A stretch of DNA of 58,664 nucleotides from Sciscionella marina DSM 45152 (GCF_000379465.1 NZ_KB905394.1:1-58664); one strand, 5' to 3'; shown: positions 36,990 to 46,636, counted from the stretch's first letter. Numbers and translations: made by a program. Notes: a model not told the origin generated them from the sequence alone.

Positions 36990-38130
36990 ATGGCATCCAC
37001 TGGTTCCCGCCGCCGGTTCGCCAGGGCCGCGGCACTGTGCGCGGCCTCGGCGGCACTGGTGGCCACGGCACCGTCCGCCTCGGCGATGTCGCACGGCAGC
37101 GACACCCGGCACGGGGCGGCCCCCTGGATGGCGACCCTGGCCTTTCCGGGCACCGATCCACTCACCGAGCGCGGCTACTGCGGGGGAACACTCATCGCAC
37201 CGGACCGGGTGCTGACCGCAGGGCACTGCGTGCAGGGCAAGGCACCGGCCGATTTCCAGGTGTATCCCGGCGCCCGACCGGCTCACCGAACCGGCCGGGA
37301 CGGCGCACCGGGTCAAGGGATGGTTCTGGCATCCGGGCTGGCGGGAGATCGACACGCGGGACGGCACGTTCGGCGCCGACGATCTGGCCGTCGTCCTGCT
37401 CGATCGCCCGGTGCCCGGGGTGCGCCCGGCGCCGATCGCGAATCCCGCCGCGATCTCTGCCGCGGTGGCCAGGGGCGCGCGCGGAACGGTCTACGGACAC
37501 GGCCGCACCGAACACACCGACCCGGCCGAGGGCGGCATGACCGATCGGCTGCAACGGGCCACGATGACCCTGCTTCCACCGAAGCGGTGCGCGGCGGACA
37601 TTCCGCGGGATTCGGTCGGCGATTCCGGGTTCTGCGTCACCGGAGTACCCGAGGGGCGCGCCGCGCAGGCACCGAGCGTCTGTCCCGGTGATTCCGGCGG
37701 TCCGCTGATGCTGAGCACTGCACGCGGACCCGAGATCGCCGGGGTGCTCAGCGCACAGAGCGACGACAACTGCGATGGCGGCGTGCACCAGGGCGAGTTC
37801 ATGAATCCCGGTGACTGGCGACAGGACGCACTGCGCCCGCATCCCACGCTGGCACCGATCGGTTCCCTGCGCATCACCGGAACCCCGGGAGCCGGCCATC
37901 GCCGCACCGCCACGGTCGGCGCGCTCACCCCTGATGATGCGTCCGTGCACTACGCCTGGTACCAGGAAAAAGACGACGGCGACGGCTTCAAGTACTACGT
38001 TCCCATCGATGGGGCCAGGAGTTCGACGCTCACCGTCACCAAGGATCTCGCAGGCAAGCAGCTGAAAACCATTGCCACCCTGACCACCCGGGCTGGCAAG
38101 GTGGATCTGGAGCAGACCACGAAAGCCTGA
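36990..38130 (+). pseudogene. secreted trypsin-like serine protease with a frameshift
   Basis: A chymotrypsin-family (S1) protease of about 380 residues broken by one frame change. Part one begins with a signal peptide (RRRFARAAALCAASAALVA, cut near ASA) and includes GGTLIAPDRVLTAGHC with the catalytic His. After about 37270 the homology continues in another frame: FGADDLAVVLLDRP has the Asp and CPGDSGGPLM the Ser. A C-terminal domain of about 85 residues (ITGTPGAGHRRTATVGAL, HYAWYQEKD) resembles Ig-like repeats of surface proteins. Good AAGGAGAG before the ATG. All catalytic residues survive, so a sequencing error or a fresh mutation is likely. Confidence 0.78.
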
Positions 38131-38144
38131 GCGAGGAGCGATCC

Positions 38145-39326
38145 ATGACGGAACCGGCCCGGCTGCACGTCAGCGCGAAATTTCCCGCGCTGCTCGAGCA
38201 GATCGACACGCTCGGCGAATCCATCGACGCGGCGGCGGACCGGGCCGAAGAGCTCGGCAGGCCTGCCGGGGAGATCACGGAGGCGCTGCTGGCGGCCGGG
38301 GTCATCCGGGCCGGTCTTCCGCACAACCTCGGCGGAGACGAATTCTCCCCGCGCCAGCTGATGCGGACGATCGAACAGATCAGCTATCACGACGCCGCGA
38401 TCGGCTGGACGATGCTGGCACTGCAGATGATGACCGGGACCACCGCGGCCTATCTCGGTGCCGTCGCGGCGGCGGACCTGTTTCCCGATGTGGCCGCCGG
38501 TGAGCACGCGCTGCTCTCCGGGCACGGCACCCGGCCCGGCCGCGCGGTCCCGGTGCAGGGTGGTTTTCTGGTGAGCGGAAACTGGCAGTTCGCCTCCGGA
38601 ATGGCGCTGGCCACCCATATTCACAGCGCCATCAAGGTCGAGGGCACCGGTGAGCCACGGGTGCTGGCCATGCCCAAGTCCGAGGTGACCCTGGTGGACA
38701 ACTGGGATGTGCTCGGGCTCCGCGCGACGAGCAGCATCGACTATCACTGCACGGATGTGTACGTCCCGGAAACGCACACCTACCCCGCGACCACGATGCT
38801 GCCCGCCAACGGCGGCGCGATCTATCGGGTTGGTCTGGTGAACATGGCCGCGATCGTGCACACCGGCTGGGCGCTCGGCGTGGGGCGGCGCCTGCTCGAC
38901 GAACTGAAGAGCTACGCCGCGAGCAAATCCGGCACCCGGGGTGCCGCCGTGGATACCGCGCAGTTCCACGCCGAGTTCGCGAACGCGGAAGCGAAAATGC
39001 GCGCGGCCGGGGCCTGGGCGCTCCAGGTGTGGCGGGACGATGAGCGCACCCTGGACGCGGGCGAATTGTTGAGTACCGAACAGCAGACCCTGCTCCGGCT
39101 CGCGCTCAACCACGCGACCTGGACCGCGCAGGAGATCGGCGAGACGGTGCACCGCTGGGCGGCGACGACGGCGATCCGGCGCGGACCGATCGACCGGTTC
39201 CTGCGCGATCTGCGGACCGGAAGCCAGCACATCACCTCCGGGCCGGTGGTGCTGCAGAACTGCGGGAAATGGCTCAGCGGCGCCCAGCCCGGGGCACGCT
39301 GGGAATTCCTCGACCTGGTTCCCTGA
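38145..39326 (+). CDS. acyl-CoA dehydrogenase-fold flavin enzyme (group D monooxygenase-like)
   Basis: A 393-residue protein with the acyl-CoA dehydrogenase fold, closest by eye to the HsaA/HpaB-like flavin-dependent hydroxylases or related dehydrogenases. GVIRAGLPHNLGGDEFSPRQ, ISYHDAAIGWTM, GNWQFASGM and DNWDVLGLRATSS are standard motifs. The usual acyl-CoA dehydrogenase Glu is not obvious, so a hydroxylase role with a partner flavin reductase is possible; no reductase is nearby. GAGGAG precedes the ATG, 14 bases after the protease stop. Confidence 0.8.
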   Translation: MTEPARLHVSAKFPALLEQIDTLGESIDAAADRAEELGRPAGEITEALLAAGVIRAGLPHNLGGDEFSPRQLMRTIEQISYHDAAIGWTMLALQMMTGTTAAYLGAVAAADLFPDVAAGEHALLSGHGTRPGRAVPVQGGFLVSGNWQFASGMALATHIHSAIKVEGTGEPRVLAMPKSEVTLVDNWDVLGLRATSSIDYHCTDVYVPETHTYPATTMLPANGGAIYRVGLVNMAAIVHTGWALGVGRRLLDELKSYAASKSGTRGAAVDTAQFHAEFANAEAKMRAAGAWALQVWRDDERTLDAGELLSTEQQTLLRLALNHATWTAQEIGETVHRWAATTAIRRGPIDRFLRDLRTGSQHITSGPVVLQNCGKWLSGAQPGARWEFLDLVP

Positions 39327-39384
39327 GCGGTTCCGCTCGGTCGACCGCACCGGTCGTCACCGCGGCGAACAGCAACTCGATCAG

Positions 39385-39624
39385 CGGTTCGCCGACGAGG
39401 ACAAGCTGAGCAAGGTGCTGCAGTACCACGCGGTCGGCAAGCGAATCAGCCCGAATCAGTTGAACAACGGGACCTTCACCTCGTTGACCGGTCAGTTGAT
39501 CAGCCCCGGCGGTTCCTGCACCAGTTTCACCGTCAACGACAACGCGAAGATCATCTGCGGCAATGTCCGGGCAGCGAACACAGTGGTCTACATCCTCGAT
39601 GGGGTCCTCACGCCGTCCAGCTGA
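39385..39624 (+). pseudogene. remnant of a fasciclin (FAS1) domain protein
   Basis: The frame reads FADEDKLSKVLQYHAVGKRI, then NNGTFTSLTGQL and ICGNVRAANTVVYILDGVLTP. These are the H1-side helix and the H2 box of a FAS1 domain (YHVV..., NGVVHVIDxVLxP in intact members). The first half of the domain and any signal peptide are missing; upstream codons are not FAS1-like. It lies between the flavin enzyme and the HNH gene, a region with other damaged genes. Confidence 0.6.
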
Positions 39625-40824
39625 AGGCCGGCCGGTATTCGGGTGGGGTGAATTCGGGTTTTCCGTGCTGTATCCGGACTTTCCAGTTGGTGTGGTGGAT
39701 GAGGGTGTGGTGGTGGGAGCACAGGAGCACCATGTTGTCTTCGGTGGTGAGTCCGCCGTTGGCGTGGTGTTGGATGTGGTGGGCTTGGGTGAAGGCGGGC
39801 TGGTGATCGCAGTCGGGGTGGGCGCAGCCGCGGTCGCGGGCGATGAGGCGGTGGCGGAGTTTTGGTGGTGCGGTGCGTTCGCGGCATCCCATGTCGAGTA
39901 TTTCGCCGTTCGAGCCGAGCATGGTGGGGATGATTCCGGCGTCGCAGGCGATTCTGCGTAATTGGGTGGCGGGTATGGTGCTGCCGTCCATGGTTGTCGC
40001 GGTCCCGATCCCTTCGCGCAGGGATTCTTCGGTCATGGTCACCATGATGGTGAACGGTTCGCCCCCGTTTTCGGGAAGACTTTCCGGGTTCGCGGCGAGT
40101 TGGACGATCTCGGCGAACGCGTCGGCGTCGCATTCTGCTGGGGTTCGGGTGTCGGGGTGCCGCCGTTGGCCTCGCTGCTGCGGGGTTTCCCGAGCGCGTC
40201 GAACACGCCGCGGAGTTTCAACCCGGTTTCGTAGTCCAGGTGTCCCCGGATTTCCCACTGGTTTGCGTGTTGCCGGAGCCAGATTTCCCGGTCCGGACGG
40301 GCAGGTTCGCGATCGCTGGGTTCCTGTCCGTCCGGATCGAGGCGTGCCCGTAGTTCTCTGATCGGCCGGACGAGCCCACGCGGCCCGACCTCACCAGCGA
40401 TCTGGGCGAGGGCGTTTTCCGCGATCGGCCACGCGTCCCCGATCACCACCTCCGCGGGCAATTCGGCGGCGAACGTGCGGATTCGGTCCACGTGTTCGAT
40501 ACCGACCTCACCACGCGAATACGCTTCCGCGGTATTCGGCAAATCCGGGGATAGTGGTTCCCCGCTGATCCCGAGCGCACCGAACAACACTCGTGCCCGT
40601 TCGGCCATCCTGCGCGCCTCGGCACGACTGATCCGCAACACATCCTGGACCAAAGTCGCCGCCGAACCACAGTACCCGAACTCGACCGGCGCACCCTCCT
40701 TATCCAACTCCGCAAGCTGATGCAACAACTCCGCCTCAGCACGCCGCACCACGGCGGCCTGCTCGATGAACCGGTCCAGCCTCTCCCGACTCGACAATAT
40801 CGTTTCCATTTCCCCAGTGTTCAT
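39608..40824 (-). pseudogene. DUF222/HNH endonuclease-family protein with a frameshift
   Basis: A 13E12-type protein in two frames. The first part (from ATG 40824) is the DUF222 helical region: ERLDRFIEQAAVVRRAEAEL, ISRAEARRMAERA, WEIRGHLDYETGLKLRGVFD. The second part ends in an HNH domain with CAHPDCDHQP, AHHIQHHANGG and LLCSHHHTLIHH. The break is at about 40154-40157, where one more C in the coding-strand CCCC run would join NGGTP to DTRTPAECDADAF. These genes are multicopy in actinobacteria and often variable. Function in cells is unclear; the metal-binding HNH residues are all present. Confidence 0.75.
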
Positions 40825-41098
40825 ACATCTATAATACCAACCGCCGAGGTGGATTCCCGCCATTCCCAAGAGATTCCCCCGAACAGACCAATCACCCGAT
40901 ACTCGTCGACGTCAGCGCCGGTCGCAGCGCGTCGGCCACGGCCGCATCGTTGTCCCGCCAGCTCCGCCAGCCGCTCATCGAGGAGTTCGGGCTGATCACC
41001 CGGCCAGTGCCGGTCGACGCCCCGGCCGCGGTGATCAACTGCACCTGGCACCAGTGCCACCTTGCCCAGTCCGGGCGCTGGCCGCAACTACCAGCGGT

Positions 41099-41770
41099 TC
41101 ATCCCGAGGATGCGGACATCCTGCGCGCCGCGATCGCGTAACCGAGCGCCTTGCGCAGCCCGGGCAAGGCGTCCTCGACCCGCGCACCGAGCGCCTTGAT
41201 CGCCTGCTTGTGCTCGCGGCGTTCCTGTGTCGTGAACACGCTGCGGACATCGCCGTCGGTGGCGAACACGGCCAGCACCGCCGCATCCACCGGGGCAGCG
41301 GCCGGATCACCGCCGAGCAGCACGGTATTCCTCGTGTTCTCCCGCAGGGTGGTCACCTGTCCCGGATCGGCGAGGCCGACCTCCCTTCCGGGCAGAATTC
41401 CCAGCCTCCGCACCCGGTTTCCGGCGACCAGCCGCTTCGCTTCGAGCTGTTCCCGCACGATCTTCTCGGCCTTGTACCAGTCACGCTCCAGCAGCGTGAA
41501 CCAGCGGCACGGCTTGTGCGGGGAAACGTGGTCGAGCACTCCGGCGAGGAACGGATCACTCGGCTGCGCCGCGCTGGTCTCGCGCACCGCCTTGCCGTCC
41601 CGATCACCGAGCAGCCCCCGCGTGCGCAGCTCGGCGACCGCGGCCGCGCGCAGCAGCGAACCGCGCACCAGGACGCTCGCCGTGTCGAGTTTGTTCCGGC
41701 CGGGATCGAAGCACAACAGGTAAAGTCGTTGCGGCAGCGTCAGATCCATGGTCCCGTTCCAGTCCGTCAT
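41099..41770 (-). CDS. GPP34 (Golgi phosphoprotein 3-like) family protein
   Basis: A 223-residue protein of the GPP34 family, whose eukaryotic members bind phosphatidylinositol-4-phosphate; bacterial roles are not established. LTLPQRLYLLCFDPGRNKL at the start, LRAAAVAELRTRGLL and LGGDPAAAPVDAAVLAVF follow the family pattern. The ATG overlaps the stop of the DUF3159-like gene (ATGA), so it is translationally coupled to it. The upstream open frame to 41893 is rejected because it lies antisense-like inside the partner gene. Confidence 0.82.
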   Translation of the reverse strand: MTDWNGTMDLTLPQRLYLLCFDPGRNKLDTASVLVRGSLLRAAAVAELRTRGLLGDRDGKAVRETSAAQPSDPFLAGVLDHVSPHKPCRWFTLLERDWYKAEKIVREQLEAKRLVAGNRVRRLGILPGREVGLADPGQVTTLRENTRNTVLLGGDPAAAPVDAAVLAVFATDGDVRSVFTTQERREHKQAIKALGARVEDALPGLRKALGYAIAARRMSASSG

Positions 41771-42420
41771 CGCCCGGCGGCCACGGTGGCGCCGTTCAGT
41801 CGAGTGGTGCAGCGGCGGAACGCCCAGAGGATCACCACCGCGGCCAGCGCGGTCAGCGGGGCACCCATCGCGATCTTGGCGAACGCCAGCCAACCCGTGG
41901 CGTCTTCAACGTACAGCCACTGCTTCACCACGAACCGGGCCGCGAACACCAGCGTCACCGCGAGCGTGGCGAGATCGTGCGCGCGCAGGCTCGCCCGGTC
42001 CGCCCGCCACGGGTGTTTCCCGCCGTGTGCGAGGTTCCACACGACACCGGTCGGCGGCCTGCGGACGAGCAGCGAGGCGAGCATGACGACCGCGCCGCCG
42101 AATGCCGCCCAGATCCCGATCAGGAAGAAACCGTTCGCCGAACCGGTCCATGCGGCGATTCCTCCGGCCGCGATGACACCGAACAGTCCACCGGCCGCCG
42201 ATACCAGGCGTTCCCCGCGCAGCATCCGCCAGCCGGTGAGCACCAGCGCCGCGAACACCGCGATCCCGATCGCGACCGGCAGGGCGAAAAACGCGTTGGC
42301 CGCCACGAAAACCACGACCGGCAGGGCCGTGTACACCATTCCCGGAACGCCACCCAGTCCGTCGAGCAGCGCCTGCTTCGGATCGGCCGCGCGGTCCCGG
42401 TGTTTCCCGAGTGTGCTCAT
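41767..42420 (-). CDS. DUF3159-like integral membrane protein
   Basis: A 217-residue protein with about six hydrophobic helices and the pattern ALLDGLGGVPGMVYTALPV at the N-terminus, RRPPTGVVWNLAHGGKHPWR in a loop and ARFVVKQWLYVED near helix 5, all typical of actinobacterial DUF3159 proteins. GGGAGGACGGCG precedes the ATG at 42420. Coupled to the GPP34-type gene by a 4-base overlap. Function unknown. Confidence 0.82.
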   Translation of the reverse strand: MSTLGKHRDRAADPKQALLDGLGGVPGMVYTALPVVVFVAANAFFALPVAIGIAVFAALVLTGWRMLRGERLVSAAGGLFGVIAAGGIAAWTGSANGFFLIGIWAAFGGAVVMLASLLVRRPPTGVVWNLAHGGKHPWRADRASLRAHDLATLAVTLVFAARFVVKQWLYVEDATGWLAFAKIAMGAPLTALAAVVILWAFRRCTTRLNGATVAAGR

Positions 42421-42626
42421 CGCCGTCCTCCCAGATGTTGTCATGCGGCCAGTAAAAGCCGTGCCGTTACGGCACACTCAACATCCGGAGAGGGTGGTTC
42501 AGCTCACATTCCGCACGAGCGTCGCGAAGCCGGTCGAACAGGCGGCCCGTCACGCATCCCGATAGCCCGCGCCGACGACGAACTCCGGTCTTCAGCATCG
42601 CCGCCCGCCCGGGAAGGGGGCCCGGG

Positions 42627-43334
42627 TCATCCGGTCTCCCCGCCGAGAAGTTCGTTCACCCGTTGCAGGACACGGATCTGGGCCGGGTTGTACAACTCCG
42701 CGACGGCATGTGCCATCGTGCTGATGGTCTGTGCGGAATACCCGGACAGATCCGCGAACCGGGGATGCTCCGTCCTGCTCCGGTGCACGACCGGTACCAG
42801 GCGCTCGGCGAGCCGTTCGATCACGGCATCCCCGGCATCCGCGGGCAGCCGATCGAACTCGTCCTCGACGTCTTCCCGTGCCGCAACCATTTCCCGGAAT
42901 TCCGTCATGTCCTCCGCACTGAAGACCGTCGAGTAGGCCGTCAGCAGCGATCGCTGGGTGCTGGAGAAATCCCGGGCGATGGTCTCGAATCCGGGCGGCA
43001 CCCCGAGCGGCGCGCGATGGCGCAGGATCACGGCCAGTTCCGCGCGGATCCGGGTCAACCGCTCGATCGTCGCCGCGAGTTCGGCGTCGAGTACCCGGAT
43101 CGCCTCGTCCGGTTCCTCATCGGCGCGTTCCATCTCCGCGATCTGCGCCAGCGGAACCCCGAGTTCGCTGAGCCTTTTGATCTGCACGAGCCGGATCAGG
43201 TGCGTCACCCCGTAGCGCTTGTACCCGTTCGACGCGCGTTCGGGTTCCTCCAGCAGTCCGATCCGGTGGTAGTGGCGAACGGCTTTCACCGTCGTGCCCG
43301 CGAGTTCGGCGAGCTGCCGGGTGCTCCACGCCAT
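42627..43334 (-). CDS. MerR-family regulator
   Basis: A 235-residue MerR protein. The N-terminal winged helix is clear (STRQLAELAGTTVKAVRHYH, RIGLLEEPERASNGYKRYG), followed by a coiled dimerisation helix and a long helical C-terminal ligand region (FREMVAAREDVEDEFDRLP, HPRFADLSGYS) like those of TipA/multidrug sensors. It starts 45 bases after the SpoIIM-like membrane gene and is probably cotranscribed. No 19-bp-spacer MerR operator could be picked out. Confidence 0.87.
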   Translation of the reverse strand: MAWSTRQLAELAGTTVKAVRHYHRIGLLEEPERASNGYKRYGVTHLIRLVQIKRLSELGVPLAQIAEMERADEEPDEAIRVLDAELAATIERLTRIRAELAVILRHRAPLGVPPGFETIARDFSSTQRSLLTAYSTVFSAEDMTEFREMVAAREDVEDEFDRLPADAGDAVIERLAERLVPVVHRSRTEHPRFADLSGYSAQTISTMAHAVAELYNPAQIRVLQRVNELLGGETG

Positions 43335-43379
43335 CGTGTCCTCCCACGTTGTGCACGCTCATTCTGCTGGTTCCCGGGA

Positions 43380-44030
43380 TCAGCCCGCGACCAGTCGCGG
43401 AACCAGGTAGATCACCTCGAAGGCCTCGTAGACGGCGCCGATGACGAACAGCGCCAGCGCGGGCAGGCTCAGCCAGCCGATCTGGGCCAGCCCGCGCGCA
43501 TACCCTTGGCGGCGATTCCGCGCGCCGATGCTTCCGGGACGCAGCCAAGACCTGCCGAGCAGATAGGAACCGAGCATCAGCAGCGCGTAGGCCTGGAACT
43601 CGATCAGTGCGGTCAGCGAGTGCGGGATCATGGTCTTCGCGGCGGCCGGGTTCACCGGGGAGAGGGTGACCCCGGTGTTGAACGCCCAGTACGCGTAGAT
43701 CGCGATTCCGGCGAACGGCACGATCATCGAGGGCAGCAGGATCCTCAACAGGCCGACCGTGAGGATGTTGACCACGAGGATGCCGAGGCTGAACAGCCAC
43801 ATGTTCCCGAGCAGCCACCCGACCAGATCCGCTGTCCCGTCCTGGCGCATGGTGGTGTTGTGCGCGGCGGTCAGCCCGGGAAAGAGCAGCCCCGCTCCCA
43901 TGCCGATGAGGCACAGGCCGTAGACGATCGCGTTCATCACCAGGTAGGCGCGCAGATTCGCGCGGATGATCCGGAACGGTTTCCACAGGCGTGCCGCGCA
44001 GTTCGGTTCCTGATCCAGGATCGTGGTCAT
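43380..44030 (-). CDS. SpoIIM-like integral membrane protein
   Basis: A 216-residue membrane protein with about five helices. The order RANLRAYLVMNAIVYGLCLIG, a loop, then NMWLFSLGILVVNILTVGLL and IEFQAYALLMLGSYLLGRSW fits the stage II sporulation protein M superfamily (split here into short motifs). ATG 44030 follows AAGGACA weakly; the frame extends 17 codons upstream. It pairs with the MerR gene downstream, suggesting a membrane-stress or permeability role. Family assignment is by pattern only. Confidence 0.65.
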   Translation of the reverse strand: MTTILDQEPNCAARLWKPFRIIRANLRAYLVMNAIVYGLCLIGMGAGLLFPGLTAAHNTTMRQDGTADLVGWLLGNMWLFSLGILVVNILTVGLLRILLPSMIVPFAGIAIYAYWAFNTGVTLSPVNPAAAKTMIPHSLTALIEFQAYALLMLGSYLLGRSWLRPGSIGARNRRQGYARGLAQIGWLSLPALALFVIGAVYEAFEVIYLVPRLVAG

Positions 44031-44123
44031 CGAAGTGTCCTTGACGGTCGGCGGGCGTCGCGGTCTGCGACGCGGCCTCATTCGAAACCGTGCCCCAAGG
44101 GCAGGGTCAAGCCACGCGTGCCG

Positions 44124-44750
44124 CTAACCGGCGAACCGGTCCAGCGCCGCCCATACCGCCTCGGGGGCGTCTCGGTAGGGCACGTGCCCGGCGCCCGCGA
44201 TGGGCACGAAGGCGGCCCCGGGCAGGCTCGCCGCGACCGCCCTGCCGTAGGGCAGCGGCGCGATCGGGTCCTCCTCGCCCCAGATCACCAGGCTGGGCAC
44301 GGTCGTCCCGGCGAGCCAGGGCCCCAGCGTGGCATCGGTGAGCGTGCCCTTACCGTAGGCGTCCAGCAGCGGCAGGCCCTCGGGCATCCGCAGCGGCTGT
44401 CCGGGAATCTCGATGCCGACGCTGTCGATGAGCACGAGTCCCCGGATCGCGCCAGCATCCTGGGCGACCAGCTCGGCGGCGATCCATCCGCCGAACGAGG
44501 TGCCGACCACGAGCACATCCTCGAGCCGGAGCTCGGCGAGCAGTTCCCGGTAGCGGCGGGCGAGCGCGGGGACTGAGACCTCGCCCTCGGGCAGCGGGAC
44601 GTCCTCCCAGCCGGGGTGGGTCGGCGCGTAGACGTGTCCGGTGCGTGCCAGATGGTCGACCATCTGCCGCGCCCCTTGGGGCCCGGGGCCACCGTGCAGC
44701 ACCAGAACCGGGCGGCCGCTCCCGGATTCGTACACCGGATTCACTGCCAT
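44124..44750 (-). CDS. alpha/beta hydrolase
   Basis: A 208-residue alpha/beta-fold hydrolase. VLVLHGGPGPQG is the oxyanion strand, VVGTSFGGWIAAEL holds the nucleophile Ser, IWGEEDPIAPLP the Asp and IAGAGHVPYRD the His. Rather short for the family, with a small cap. Its ATG overlaps the stop of the FAD monooxygenase (TGATG), so it is coupled to it and lies third in the TetR-controlled operon. Plausibly it processes the oxygenated product. Confidence 0.85.
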   Translation of the reverse strand: MAVNPVYESGSGRPVLVLHGGPGPQGARQMVDHLARTGHVYAPTHPGWEDVPLPEGEVSVPALARRYRELLAELRLEDVLVVGTSFGGWIAAELVAQDAGAIRGLVLIDSVGIEIPGQPLRMPEGLPLLDAYGKGTLTDATLGPWLAGTTVPSLVIWGEEDPIAPLPYGRAVAASLPGAAFVPIAGAGHVPYRDAPEAVWAALDRFAG

Positions 44751-45928
44751 CACCGAACCTCCCGATCCAACGCGGCGAACTGTTCGACAAGCCCCTGTGG
44801 CGCCTCCGGTTCGAAGATCATCTCGAGCCCGTCCGCGGATTCCTGGGCCGAGGCGGCGGATCGCGGGAACAGCTCGGCCTCGTAGGCGGCGAGCGCGGCC
44901 TCGCGGTTGTCGGCAGGCGGACCGTCTCGATGCGCGGCGATCGCGAGCGCGAGTTCCGCACCGTCCAGCATGGCGAGATTCGCGCCCTCGCCCGCGAACG
45001 GGGACATGACGTGGGCGGCATCGCCGAGCAGGGTCACCCCGGGCACCGGGCCCCAGGAATGCCCGACCGGTAAAGCGTTGATGTGTCGGGGAATCAGTCC
45101 GGTATCGGCGTTCGCGATCAGCCCGCGCAGTCCCTCGTCCCAGCCCTCGATGAGTTCCAGGATCGCCGCCTTCGCGCCCGGGGTGTCGGTGAAATCGATG
45201 CTCTCGACCCATTCCGGGCCGCACCGGTACCCGAGATACACGTGCAGGCTGCCATCGGTTTCCTTGTGCCCGAGGACACCGAGACCGGACCGGCCGTCGA
45301 GCGCGAAGAGCATGCCCTCGCCCATCACAGCGGCCTCGAGCGGATGCTTTTCCGCGCCATCGAAGAGATCCGCCTCGATGAACGAGATCCCGGTGTACGC
45401 GGGCCAGGCCGCGGAGACCAGCGGGCGCACCTTCGACCAGGCACCGTCCGCGCCGATGAGCAGATCCGTGGTGAACGTGCCGCCCTCGGCGAGGGTGACC
45501 TCGTGCCGCCCGGAATGCCCTGGCACTGTCCGGATCGCGGTGACCTTGCTCCCCCAGTGCACGGTGTTCCCGGGCAGTGAATCGAGCAGCAGGTCCCGCA
45601 GCGTGCCGCGGTCGATCTCGGGCCGTTCCAGATTTCCCTCATCGGCCTCGTCGCGCAGCACGATGCCGTGTTTGTCGAGGATGCGCATGGCCTCCCCGCC
45701 CCTGTTGATCAGCCCGAGGAACTGCTCGAACAGGCCGGCCGCGTGCAGCGCCCGCTGCCCGTTCTCCTCGTGGATGTCGAGCATGCCGCCCTGGGTCCGG
45801 ATGTGGCGGCCCGCTTCGCGCTCGAAGACGGCCGCCTCGATGCCGTGCACGTGCAGCACCCGCGCGGCCGTCAGGCCACCGAGGCCGCCGCCGATGATGG
45901 CGATCGGAAAGTGCGGTATCGCGGTCAT
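44750..45928 (-). CDS. TetX-like FAD-dependent monooxygenase
   Basis: A 392-residue class A flavin monooxygenase. IAIIGGGLGGLTAARVL binds FAD and LLGDAAHVMSPFAGEGANLA is the GD motif. GGMLDIHEENGQRALHAAGL, PEIDRGTLRDLLLDSLPGNT and EGWDEGLRGLIANAD line up well with the tetracycline-modifying enzyme TetX. AGGGGAG precedes the ATG. Actinomycete relatives modify various aromatic antibiotics or metabolites, so tetracycline is only one possibility. It follows a TetR gene by 13 bases and is coupled to a hydrolase. Confidence 0.85.
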   Translation of the reverse strand: MTAIPHFPIAIIGGGLGGLTAARVLHVHGIEAAVFEREAGRHIRTQGGMLDIHEENGQRALHAAGLFEQFLGLINRGGEAMRILDKHGIVLRDEADEGNLERPEIDRGTLRDLLLDSLPGNTVHWGSKVTAIRTVPGHSGRHEVTLAEGGTFTTDLLIGADGAWSKVRPLVSAAWPAYTGISFIEADLFDGAEKHPLEAAVMGEGMLFALDGRSGLGVLGHKETDGSLHVYLGYRCGPEWVESIDFTDTPGAKAAILELIEGWDEGLRGLIANADTGLIPRHINALPVGHSWGPVPGVTLLGDAAHVMSPFAGEGANLAMLDGAELALAIAAHRDGPPADNREAALAAYEAELFPRSAASAQESADGLEMIFEPEAPQGLVEQFAALDREVR

Positions 45929-45941
45929 GAGACTCCCCTGC

Positions 45942-46619
45942 TCAGTCGTTCGGTATCGGTGTGGCGGCGATTCCGGCGATCTGCGCCCGGAAATACCAGG
46001 TCCATCGCCCCTGTGGGGTGCCGCCGAGGACCGCGTCGACATGCTCGGCCAGCAGCGGGGTTTCCGCGGCACGGACCGCCTCGGCCATGGCCGCGCGCTT
46101 CGCGGGCGCATCGGTGGCCGCGTCCACATCCCCGTCCTCGGGCGCGGCGTGTTCGGCCGCGCTCGCGGTGGCGGTCAGCAACAACAGGTCCACTCCCCAC
46201 GCGGCCTGCGCGGGGTGCACGCCGCCCTCGATGAACAGGCCCATCGCGCGGTCGAAGAGGGCGAGCAACTGCGGCCCGGACGGGCGGATCACCAGCGCCG
46301 AGCGGGCCAGCCCCGGATGGGTCGCGAGGATGGCGCGGTAATCGGTGACCAGCGCGAGCAGCCGGTCCTGCCAGTCGCCCCGCTCCTGAACGGTCACCGC
46401 GCCGAGGAGTTCGTCGATGACCGCGGCATGCAGCTCCGCGGTGTTCCGCACATAGACGTAGAGCGAGGCCGGTCCGGTGTCGAGCTCCTTCGCGACCCGG
46501 CGCATCGTCGCCTTGCCAAGGCCTTCGCGGCGCATGATCCCGATCGTCGTATCGATGATCCACTGCCGGGACAGCGGTGGCTTCGCGGGCCGGTCGCGGC
46601 GGCTGCGTGGTTCAGGCAT
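45942..46619 (-). CDS. TetR-family regulator (tetracycline-repressor C-terminal type)
   Basis: A 225-residue TetR protein. The helix-turn-helix is ATMRRVAKELDTGPASLYVYV, near residues 38-58, followed by RNTAELHAAVIDELLG; this DTGPASLYxYVxN form goes with the TetR_C_1 ligand domain. HPGLARSALVIRPSGPQ and VHPAQAAWGVDLLLL fit that domain. First gene of an operon with the TetX-like monooxygenase and a hydrolase, and preceded by a strong palindromic operator, so it should repress its own operon until a substrate binds. Confidence 0.9.
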   Translation of the reverse strand: MPEPRSRRDRPAKPPLSRQWIIDTTIGIMRREGLGKATMRRVAKELDTGPASLYVYVRNTAELHAAVIDELLGAVTVQERGDWQDRLLALVTDYRAILATHPGLARSALVIRPSGPQLLALFDRAMGLFIEGGVHPAQAAWGVDLLLLTATASAAEHAAPEDGDVDAATDAPAKRAAMAEAVRAAETPLLAEHVDAVLGGTPQGRWTWYFRAQIAGIAATPIPND

Positions 46620-46636
46620 CGATCCTCTCGAATGCG

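Noticed and set aside
40950-41141. Short plus-strand frame that could be a LysR C-terminus
   Set aside because: Similarity is too faint, and no helix-turn-helix or upstream part exists; kept only as a possible remnant.
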